Positions 18,869 to 25,850 of a stretch of 39,633 bases of DNA are shown here, piece after piece. The number at the start of each line of letters is the position of its first letter. The first letter of the stretch is position 1. Position numbers and translations under genes: made by a program. The notes beneath the pieces were generated by a model. The model ran no database searches and was not told the DNA's origin. It saw nothing but the letters and a program-made list of their open reading frames with translations. Source of the DNA: a virus; the IMG/VR virus record IMGVR_UViG_3300010389_000042, positions 1-39,633 of that record. One strand, 5' to 3'.

Positions 18869-19231
18869 TCAAAAGGTGTACTTAGAGCCCACCTTCACGC
18901 CGAAGGCGGTATCAGCGCCGTCGAACTTGGAAGCAGAGACCTCTGCATACAGGTTCATGTGGTCGGACACTTTGCCGCTCACGCCGGTCTTACCAGCAAT
19001 GCCCCAGTCGGCAGAACCAGTCCCAGTGGCAAGGGCTGGACCCAGCTGTGCATAGAAGGGACCGTTCTCGACACCCACGTCAAGGTTCAGAGTGCCACCC
19101 AAGCTCTGAGCGCCGGAGAAACCCTGGTTGTACTCAGGGTTCACATAGAACTTGGTTTCTGCTTGAGCAGCAGGGACAAGAGCAACGCCCAGAGCAGCGC
19201 AGGTGAAAAGAGCAGATGCGGTTTTGATCAT
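18869..19231 (-). CDS. Exported outer-membrane-like beta-barrel protein (120 aa)
   Basis: ATG at 19231 starts a good signal peptide (MIKTASALFTCAALGVALVP, cut after AQA). The longer frame to 19351 lacks this feature. The mature part alternates hydrophobic and polar residues with regular Gly/aromatic positions (ETKFYVNPEYNQGF, LNLDVGVENGPFYAQLGP) and ends VGSKYTF with a C-terminal Phe, the signature of outer-membrane barrel proteins. The host may insert it in its outer membrane during infection. Its stand-alone position, with its own terminator, suggests separate expression. Confidence 0.78.
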   Translation of the reverse strand: MIKTASALFTCAALGVALVPAAQAETKFYVNPEYNQGFSGAQSLGGTLNLDVGVENGPFYAQLGPALATGTGSADWGIAGKTGVSGKVSDHMNLYAEVSASKFDGADTAFGVKVGSKYTF

Positions 19232-19337
19232 GGGATTAAGTAACCGTCCCAAAATCCTACCGATTGATCTAGGTAGACAGTCGGCAGAGTGTCTTTCCAA
19301 GATAAAGCCTCCATCCGGTTTGCAGGGGTTAGCCCTG

Positions 19338-21488
19338 TTAGACCGTTCCAACGTCGTCCACAGTGGCTGGACTCATGTTCACCCAGCTTGAGCCGTTGTA
19401 ACCCTCAAAGCATCCTTCAGTTGTATTGAATCGGATCATTCCCTGCGCTGGGCTGCCCGGTCGCTGAGCTGTGGTGCCCACTGAAGCCTGAAAGTAGCCG
19501 GTGCTGGTGTTATTAAGGTTCCCGCTGAATGTGTCATCGGCGTCAGACCTCAAGAAACTACCACTGTCAATACCATCCAGCAGATCTGCGTCTAATCCAG
19601 ACCCGGAACCATCATTTCCAGCGTGCCAAACTGTGTTTCCTAGGCAAGTGGCTCCGTCACTCTCCATAGTGAAATAGTTCGCTAAATTAACGCTGGTTCC
19701 AGCCGTGACATTTGATAGTGCTTCGAAAGATATTCTTGCGTTACTTGTTGCGTCTGTATTAACTTCAATACGAGCAGCATTGCCGTTCTGCTCTGGAACT
19801 TTATTTTGATGGTTGAAGGTTACATTGGCATTTCCCCCGCCATCGTTAACGGTTAAGGCAACACCGCCAGATCCCCTGCCAGAGACAATATCGCCTGTCG
19901 TCGAGTAGTCACCAGTGCCGCTTGTCTTCCCTGTGAGGTTGTCAAATGAATGGTTATGACTGTCGTCTGCTACGACTATGCTGTTGTAGGTTCCGCTAAC
20001 GTCACCGCTAAATGACGTTGATGTCGTTAATGCTGAGGAAGCGGGTTGATAATAAGAGCCTTGTTGCCCATCTAGTAAATCGGCGTCTAGGCCAGAGCCA
20101 GAACCATCGTTACCACCGTGCCAAATAGTGTTTCCATTTACTTTAGCTGCACCACTGGAACCTGGAAGCAAATCAATTCCACCAATAAGCGTAGTGCCAC
20201 TTTGTCCTATTTGAATATCAGAACCAGAGTTCCACTCAAGTAAAGTGCGAATATATCCAGTGGTCCATCCAGCAATTCTATGTCCACTTCCAAGTGCTAA
20301 TGCAACATCTGTAGCAGTATCGGTTCCAGGTCCTCCACCTGGAGGGTCAAAAGTTGCAAGAGTGCCATCAAATGCAATGTTGCCTGTAGAGACATCAGCA
20401 GCATCAGACCTTAAGAAACTTGATGCTTGGATCCCATCAACCGTATCGGCATCTAAACCAGAACCAGAACCATCAACTGTCTTAATTGCAGTAAGAATTT
20501 CAGACGCAGTTTGATCCGCAGTTGCACCTGACTCAATACCATCTAGTTTTGCGCCATCGACTGAAAGATCACGCCCATCAACAGTCTGCGAACCAGAGAA
20601 CGTAATGCTCCCCGTCATTTGACCGCCGCTTAGTGGCAGCTTGGTTGCAATGCTGTTGGTGACAGTGGTCGAAAAGTTGGCATCGTCGCCTAAAGCGGCG
20701 GCAAGCTCATTGAGAGTGTCAAGTGCCCCAGGAGCAGCGTCAACAACATTGGCAACAGCAGTGCTGACGAAAGCGGTGGTCGCAACTTGAGTTGTGTTGG
20801 TTCCGGCTGCCGCAGTTGGAGCGGTCGGCGTGCCAGTTAAAGCGGGGCTCGCCAAGGGAGCTTTGGCATCAAGCGCAGTTTGAAGCCCGTCAACGTTGCT
20901 GATTACATGGTTATGACTGTCGTCAGCAACCGTCGCCGTAATCGTGACGTTTGCGCTGCCATCAAATGATGCGCTACCGCTTACGTCACCACTTAATCCA
21001 ATAGTCCGAGCGGTCTGAAGCGTGCTTGCAGTGCTTGCGTTTCCGTTAAGGGCTGCAGTGATGGTGCCCGCACTGAAGTTGCCAGATACGTCCCGAGCGA
21101 CAATGGCGCTAGCAGTGTTGGTGTTAGTTGCCGTAGTGGCGCTATTAGAAACCTTGCCGGCAGTGCTAATAGTGCCAAGCTTTGTGTCCGCGATTGCCGC
21201 AGAGGCATTGATGTCGGCGTTGACGATCGTGCCATCGGCAATCTTCGCGGACGTGACAGCGCCACTATCAATCGTCCACGCGGAACCACCGCTTGAAACG
21301 GTGATGTCGCCTTTGTCGCCGTCAGTTATGCCTGTGCCAATTTCGACAATGCTCGCGGTGCCGTCATCTTTTTTGGTATAAAGCTTGCCGTCGTGAGTGT
21401 TAACGGCAAGTTCGCCTAGCTCCAGCTGCGAAGTAGTCGGAACCTTGCCAGATACCGACGAACGCTTGATCTTGATGGTGTTTGCCAT
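19338..21488 (-). CDS. Tail fibre protein (716 aa) with repeated domains
   Basis: The N-terminus (MANTIKIKRSSVSGKVP) is paralogous to the next fibre (MANTIRIKKRASTG), followed by an early-adhesin-like repeat section. The shaft contains three repeats of a GSGSGLDAD-L/T-L/V-DG unit, two of them flanked by WHGGNDG or WHAGNDG, and a C-terminus (TTEGCFEGYNGSSWVNMSPA) that looks like a receptor-binding tip. Ser/Thr/Ala/Gly-rich with little charge, as in fibres forming beta-helical trimers. It is the last of the minus-strand fibre genes and is preceded by a TATATA promoter-like box and a terminator. Base composition is uneven, suggesting recombination in the shaft. Confidence 0.85.
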   Translation of the reverse strand: MANTIKIKRSSVSGKVPTTSQLELGELAVNTHDGKLYTKKDDGTASIVEIGTGITDGDKGDITVSSGGSAWTIDSGAVTSAKIADGTIVNADINASAAIADTKLGTISTAGKVSNSATTATNTNTASAIVARDVSGNFSAGTITAALNGNASTASTLQTARTIGLSGDVSGSASFDGSANVTITATVADDSHNHVISNVDGLQTALDAKAPLASPALTGTPTAPTAAAGTNTTQVATTAFVSTAVANVVDAAPGALDTLNELAAALGDDANFSTTVTNSIATKLPLSGGQMTGSITFSGSQTVDGRDLSVDGAKLDGIESGATADQTASEILTAIKTVDGSGSGLDADTVDGIQASSFLRSDAADVSTGNIAFDGTLATFDPPGGGPGTDTATDVALALGSGHRIAGWTTGYIRTLLEWNSGSDIQIGQSGTTLIGGIDLLPGSSGAAKVNGNTIWHGGNDGSGSGLDADLLDGQQGSYYQPASSALTTSTSFSGDVSGTYNSIVVADDSHNHSFDNLTGKTSGTGDYSTTGDIVSGRGSGGVALTVNDGGGNANVTFNHQNKVPEQNGNAARIEVNTDATSNARISFEALSNVTAGTSVNLANYFTMESDGATCLGNTVWHAGNDGSGSGLDADLLDGIDSGSFLRSDADDTFSGNLNNTSTGYFQASVGTTAQRPGSPAQGMIRFNTTEGCFEGYNGSSWVNMSPATVDDVGTV

Positions 21489-21503
21489 TTGGCTCCCCTA
21501 AAT

Positions 21504-21515
21504 TGCCTATATAGG
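21504..21515 (-). promoter_or_regulatory. Palindromic TATA box upstream of the 716-aa fibre
   Basis: GCCTATATAGGC is a 12-bp perfect palindrome 16 bp upstream of the ATG at 21488, with a good ribosome-binding site (AGGGGAG) between. TATATA could be a -10 box. It follows a terminator, so the fibre may be transcribed on its own. Confidence 0.5.
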
Positions 21516-21525
21516 CGGGTAGGTG

Positions 21526-21546
21526 AAAAGGCACTTAGAAAGTGCC
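21526..21546 (-). terminator. Terminator overlapping the stop of the 465-aa fibre gene
   Basis: On the minus strand GGCACTT pairs with AAGTGCC around a TCT loop, followed by four T residues. The stop codon TAA lies in the loop and right arm of the hairpin. Confidence 0.65.
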
Positions 21547-22932
21547 GCCATCGAGTTCGAAACCGCTAACGGCGCCGTCCTCAAGGAAAGTAACGAGGTC
21601 GGAAAGTGCAACCTGCACCATGCTACCGGCGTCGTTAATGACCATGCGGTCAGTCGCTGCAAGAGTGGTAGCAGTGGCTGAAGTGCCGCCATCGAGGATG
21701 TTCAGCTCGCCGGTGGTAACAGTCGCACCGTCCAGGATGTTGATTTCGGCAGCGCTGGCGGTAACACCATCGAGGATGTTCAGTTCAGCGGTGGTGACAG
21801 TCGCACCATCCAGAATGCCGATCTCAGTAGAGGTCAGTGCAGCCAGCGCAGTTGCAGCGCCAGTTTGCATTCCAGACAGGGTGGTCAGGTCAGCGTCAAA
21901 CGCCTGAACGTCGGTGCCAATTTCAAGGCCAAGGGTGGTGCGAGCGCCTGATGATGTATTGGACCCAGTACCACCATCCGCAATCGCAAGAATGCCGGTA
22001 ATGTTGGACGCACCAAGATCAACCGCAAGCTCGGTTGATTCGATTACCAAGCCGCCGTTTGCCTTCAGGTCAGCACTGAAAGTCGTTCCAGTAAGCTCAA
22101 GACCATCACCAGCCGTGTAGGTGGTGTTGGTGTCGGTTGCGGCGATTGTGATGCTGCCAGGGCCGTTGGTGATCGTGATGTTGTCACCGGCGGTAAGCCA
22201 GGCTTTGCTCAGCGTGTTGCCTGTGGTATTACCAATCAGAAGCTGACCGTTGGCGTAGCTGGTTTGACCAGTGCCGCCTTTGTTGACCGCAATGGTGCTG
22301 GCTGACCAAGTACCAGAGGTCAGGGTGCCAACGCTCGTCAGGCTTGAACCAGTAACACCAGAGCCAAGGGTGCTGCCGGACAGCACCGACGTGCCAGCAA
22401 TTTTGAACTCTTTGCCAGAGTCAAGATCAATGTGCTCAGAGCTGGTCCAACTGTCGGTCGCATCGACCCAATTAAAGGTTTTGTCGGTGGTTCCCTTCAG
22501 CGTGATGCCGCCACCGTCTGCACTGGCATCGGAAGGGCTAGCGGTAGAACCCAGCTCAATGTTCTTGTCGTCCACCGAAACGGTGGTGCTGTTCACCGTC
22601 GTGGTAGTGCCATTGACGGTGAGATCGCCCGTAACCGTTAGGTTGTTGTCAAAAGTGGTATTACCACTCAAGGTCGCACCACTAAGGTCAAGCGTTCCCG
22701 TAAAGGTTTTGTCGCCGCTGATCGTCTGAGCAGTATCAAGCGTCGTAAATGCGCCCTCACCACCAATCGCAATGATTGAACTGGCAGTACCGTCGCCGTT
22801 GTCGCCGTAGCCGTAGTAAAGCTTTTTGTCGCCCGTATTTTCGTTGAACGCCAACTCCGAAGGAGCCAACGAAGAGGGAGCGCCAGCCGCACCAGTAGAC
22901 GCCCTCTTCTTAATGCGAATGGTGTTAGCCAT
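21535..22932 (-). CDS. Tail fibre protein (465 aa)
   Basis: N-terminal module paralogous to the 716-aa fibre (MANTIRIKKRASTGAAGAPS, then a LYYGYGDNGDGT segment). The middle and C-terminal parts are Thr/Ser/Ala/Gly-rich, with three tandem 13-aa repeats ending ELNILDG or EINILDG near the C-terminus. The shape is that of a fibre that forms a trimeric beta-helical shaft. It ends in a terminator and is followed by the next fibre gene, so the two may be alternative or successive host-range determinants. Confidence 0.85.
   Translation of the reverse strand: MANTIRIKKRASTGAAGAPSSLAPSELAFNENTGDKKLYYGYGDNGDGTASSIIAIGGEGAFTTLDTAQTISGDKTFTGTLDLSGATLSGNTTFDNNLTVTGDLTVNGTTTTVNSTTVSVDDKNIELGSTASPSDASADGGGITLKGTTDKTFNWVDATDSWTSSEHIDLDSGKEFKIAGTSVLSGSTLGSGVTGSSLTSVGTLTSGTWSASTIAVNKGGTGQTSYANGQLLIGNTTGNTLSKAWLTAGDNITITNGPGSITIAATDTNTTYTAGDGLELTGTTFSADLKANGGLVIESTELAVDLGASNITGILAIADGGTGSNTSSGARTTLGLEIGTDVQAFDADLTTLSGMQTGAATALAALTSTEIGILDGATVTTAELNILDGVTASAAEINILDGATVTTGELNILDGGTSATATTLAATDRMVINDAGSMVQVALSDLVTFLEDGAVSGFELDGGTF
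21688..21829 (-). repeat. Tandem 39-bp (13-aa) repeats in fibre gene
   Basis: The 13-aa unit (ATVTTAELNILDG and two variants) occurs three times back to back, preceded by a partial copy (TSTEIGILDG). The DNA copies differ at several third positions, so they are old rather than freshly duplicated. Confidence 0.7.
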
Positions 22933-22935
22933 GGC

Positions 22936-23196
22936 TCAAAAGTTGCCCCCGAAGGTCAAAGTAGAGGTTGTCCAAACAGCGTCAGCTTTGAACTGACCAG
23001 CAGCGCCGTCGTAATACACAACGCTTCTGTCTACTTTAGCCGTGCTGTCGATGTCAAAACCAGGTGCTGCCGGTCCCTGCGGTCCCTGCGTAACTGCAGA
23101 AACAACAGAGGTTTTGGGGACAGTCACAACGGCTGTACTTCCGTTCGTAGTGACTTCGACCGTGTTTGTTGTTGTCGTTACGTTGACGCTAGTCAT
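22936..23196 (-). CDS. Small tail-associated protein (86 aa)
   Basis: Overlaps the upstream gene by 4 bp. Thr/Val-rich N-terminus (SVNVTTTTNTVEVTT), then a short collagen-like TQGPQGPAAPGF stretch and a TAKVDRSVVYYDGAAGQFKA segment, with a C-terminus ending FGGNF. The end resembles the tip region of cyanophage fibre-associated proteins as I recall. It probably connects fibre parts; this is an inference from the neighbours. Confidence 0.75.
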   Translation of the reverse strand: MTSVNVTTTTNTVEVTTNGSTAVVTVPKTSVVSAVTQGPQGPAAPGFDIDSTAKVDRSVVYYDGAAGQFKADAVWTTSTLTFGGNF

Positions 23197-23531
23197 GCCG
23201 TGTAGCCCTCATCTCCGACCACAGTGCCTTCAAGGTAATACTCCTTGACGCCGGATCCATTAGTCAGCAGTACGTCGTAGTAATAGGTGCCAGTGATAAG
23301 CGCCGTTTGTTCCGGCGTTAATGACAATGTGACCGTGCCGGTGCTGCGGTCGGTGTAGGCAACAGCAAAGTCTGCAACCTTTGTAGTACGCGGTTTATTC
23401 CAGATCTGCGACGCAACGGTCCAGCCCGTTAGGTCGATCGCGGCGTCATTACTATCCTTGAACTGCAGCACAATGCTGTAATCAGCCCGGCGCTGCAGCG
23501 TGATGTTGTAGGTGCCAGGTGAGATAGCCAT
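23193..23531 (-). CDS. Tail-associated immunoglobulin-like protein (112 aa)
   Basis: A beta-rich single domain (ISPGTYNITLQRRADYSIVL, then GWTVASQIWNKPRTTKVADF). The N-terminal portion resembles the beginning of phage baseplate BppU-like modules, and proteins of this length with a YYYDVLLTNGSG segment occur in cyanophages as I recall. Likely a structural linker in the fibre or tail tip region. Confidence 0.78.
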   Translation of the reverse strand: MAISPGTYNITLQRRADYSIVLQFKDSNDAAIDLTGWTVASQIWNKPRTTKVADFAVAYTDRSTGTVTLSLTPEQTALITGTYYYDVLLTNGSGVKEYYLEGTVVGDEGYTA

Positions 23532-23540
23532 GGTTGAATT

Positions 23541-23678
23541 TTAGCGACCCTGACCGCGCAAGGGCTTTTTACCACGCCGACGAGGGCGTGAATGCTGTCC
23601 GTGACCCTGGGATGTGGTCTTAGGGCGACCAGCTTTGTGTTCAACCCGCCCCAGTGCGGTTTTGCTTTTTACTGCCAT
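23541..23678 (-). CDS. Very basic 45-aa peptide between fibre genes
   Basis: ATG at 23678 overlaps the stop of the large gene by one base. Rich in Lys, Arg, Gly and Pro (KAGRPKTTSQG, HSRPRRRGKKPLRGQGR) with no hydrophobic core, so likely disordered and possibly nucleic-acid binding or a lid for acidic surfaces. Similar short basic peptides appear in cyanophages from memory. Below 60 codons. Confidence 0.65.
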   Translation of the reverse strand: MAVKSKTALGRVEHKAGRPKTTSQGHGQHSRPRRRGKKPLRGQGR

Positions 23679-24841
23679 CAGGTTGCCATTAGTCCGTGAG
23701 CTTGCATGGCGTCGATTAACGCCTCAACCTTTGCCTCTAGCGTCACGCAATACTGCAACAGCTCATCCACGGTCGGCGTAGCTGCATCAGCAATCGTATT
23801 GGTGTCATTGGCCGCAGGCAGCGTTCCAGTCGTTGCCGTGGTGGTGATGTCCGTGATTGCTGCAACCTGGCCAGCAGCCGTCGCACCAAAGAAGCCGATG
23901 GTATCGCCAGTGATTTCCAGCTGCGTTGTCAGGGTGCCAGCAGTCTGAACTTGCAGCTTGAGCGCACCGATTTCAGCCGTCGTTGTTGGGTCAGAGATTG
24001 ATCCTTCAATCGCGGCATAGTCACGCTCATTAGGCGTGGTGTCGTCATCATTGCTGCGGTAGAAAACCGTGCTGATGATGTCGTCAGCGACGCCAGCTGC
24101 ATCATCCCGATGGTGATACAGCGTAATATCAGCAGAGCTGGCAGGATCGTCAACGTTGCCCTCAATCTGCAACGCCGTGCTGGAAAGAGTGGTGGTGATA
24201 TGCAGCGGGTAGTTCGGCGCTGTCTCGCCAATCCCGACGTATTGGTTGTAAAGACGGATCCGGCTGGCAACCGTGCCAGAGGCAGATGTCATCAGATCTA
24301 GGATCCCGTCTTCTGCGCCATCCGTTGTGGTTTGGATACCAGCAATGATCTGGGCGTAGGCGTGGGCGTTGCCGCCGTCATCCTCACCGCGAAACTCGAT
24401 ATTGCCAAGGTTGTCGTTGGCAGCAGGTGAAGCTGAGTTGCGGTACAGCACCAGATCCGGCGCAGTATCTAAACCCGCGTCGGTGTTTTCAATGATGACC
24501 TGATCGGTCGTGTCAGCGCTGAACAGGTGCAGTTGAGCTGCCGCCGTACCAGTGCCTAGCTGAAAACCTTCAGTTGTGAACTTGCCGGTGAAGTTTGAGT
24601 TATTGCTAATCGCCACCTCATTGGCAGCGGTGCGATAAATCCCAGACGTACCAGTGTCGCTCAGAAAGGCGATTGATGGTGCGCCAGCAGTGCCATCAGG
24701 CAACGTGCGGAACAACGTGCCAAGCGTGATGTTTTTGTTTTTATCGACGTTGGCAGCTTCCGATACGTCAATGATTGGCAGCAGATCAGTCGCTACTGGA
24801 GCGGTGAGAGCTGTCAGATCTGTGATTTTGCGGTCAGCCAT
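23678..24841 (-). CDS. Tail fibre or fibre-tip protein (387 aa)
   Basis: Starts MADRKITDLTALTAPVATDLLPIID, typical of phage fibre N-termini that contain a short capping motif. The body has beta-solenoid-like strands and the repeated phrases found in fibre tips (e.g. ALQIEGNVDDPASSADITLY, then GALKLQVQTAGTL). The C-terminal 40 residues form a helix (TVDELLQYCVTLEAKVEALIDAMQAHG, in part) suited to trimerisation. Its ATG overlaps the stop of the S74 protein. Host-range role likely. Confidence 0.82.
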   Translation of the reverse strand: MADRKITDLTALTAPVATDLLPIIDVSEAANVDKNKNITLGTLFRTLPDGTAGAPSIAFLSDTGTSGIYRTAANEVAISNNSNFTGKFTTEGFQLGTGTAAAQLHLFSADTTDQVIIENTDAGLDTAPDLVLYRNSASPAANDNLGNIEFRGEDDGGNAHAYAQIIAGIQTTTDGAEDGILDLMTSASGTVASRIRLYNQYVGIGETAPNYPLHITTTLSSTALQIEGNVDDPASSADITLYHHRDDAAGVADDIISTVFYRSNDDDTTPNERDYAAIEGSISDPTTTAEIGALKLQVQTAGTLTTQLEITGDTIGFFGATAAGQVAAITDITTTATTGTLPAANDTNTIADAATPTVDELLQYCVTLEAKVEALIDAMQAHGLMAT

Positions 24842-25848
24842 CAGTCAGCTGCCTCCAGGGCGGTGATGCGGGTTTCGAGTTGCTCGATGTGAGCTGCCAT
24901 TTCCTTAATGGCGTTTAGCATCGCAAACTGCAGGGATGTGGAATCAAAAGTCCGTAGGTCATCGACTTCAGTGCCATCAGGCAATTCACCTTCCCTCTGA
25001 CTTACTGAATATGGGATTACGTTTTCAATATCTTGAGCAATGACGCCCACATATCGATTGGAGTCACCGACGTAGCTAAAGATCACCGGGTTGACGCTTT
25101 TTACTTCGTCAAGACCAGTCTCAAAATTAACTACATTCTCTTTGGACCGTCTATCCGAAAGAGATGTCCATGACGTGCCTCCGTATTTCTCGGCAGTGCC
25201 ATTGGCTCGGAAAATGTAGCCTATGCGGCTTTGGCTTTCTAGGTTAAGAATTGAACCAGTGCCTGTATTGCTGGTGTTTCTGCTTAGGGAGTGTGCAGTG
25301 GCGTTTGAGCCAGCGAGCAGCCATCCTTGATTGCCTGTCTTTGTCACAGCGCCATCAAAAGTGACGGTGCCGTTTTCTGCTATTCGCACCCGCTCCGCAT
25401 AAGTACTACCATTTGGAGTGTAGAAAACAAGCTTTGAGTTTGAACCAAGGCTGTATATTCCAGCAGTTACGTTTGTGGCATCATAGTTAAGACCAAGACC
25501 TCGATTTAGTGCGGTGTTTGCAAAAACCCCAACTGTGTTTGTTCCGGTAATTCCAGTTGGTCCAGTTGGTCCATCCAGCCCAACGGTTACAGGAACGGAA
25601 GGACTTGTGGTGCCAATTCCAAGATTGCCAGAGCTGTCAAACGTCGGAGCAATATTCCAGTCGTCATTTGCAGCATTGCGCTGCTTCAACTGCCCGTTTG
25701 TTGTGTCATACCACCACATAAAGCTGTAGGTGGTTGCTGGTTCCGTCGCGCTGCTGTTATTGCTGACAATCGCCGCCAGGGCATTATTCAGGTCACTACG
25801 GACCGCCGCACCAGAGGCGTTCGCAATAACGTAATCGTGGGTAGCCAT
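24841..25848 (-). CDS. Tail fibre with S74 intramolecular chaperone domain (335 aa)
   Basis: The C-terminal third is a peptidase S74 auto-cleaving chaperone: SLSDRRSKENV (229-239) holds the Ser-Asp (231-232) and Lys236 of the cleavage site, followed by the NPVIFSY and VGVIAQDIENVIP segments and a C-terminal coiled helix (about 315-335). The domain assembles the trimeric fibre and is then released. The N-terminal part has a TTSPSVPVTVGLDGPTG-like section. It is directly downstream of gene J. AT-rich stretches occur in its middle. Confidence 0.9.
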   Translation of the reverse strand: MATHDYVIANASGAAVRSDLNNALAAIVSNNSSATEPATTYSFMWWYDTTNGQLKQRNAANDDWNIAPTFDSSGNLGIGTTSPSVPVTVGLDGPTGPTGITGTNTVGVFANTALNRGLGLNYDATNVTAGIYSLGSNSKLVFYTPNGSTYAERVRIAENGTVTFDGAVTKTGNQGWLLAGSNATAHSLSRNTSNTGTGSILNLESQSRIGYIFRANGTAEKYGGTSWTSLSDRRSKENVVNFETGLDEVKSVNPVIFSYVGDSNRYVGVIAQDIENVIPYSVSQREGELPDGTEVDDLRTFDSTSLQFAMLNAIKEMAAHIEQLETRITALEAAD

Positions 25849-25850
25849 GC

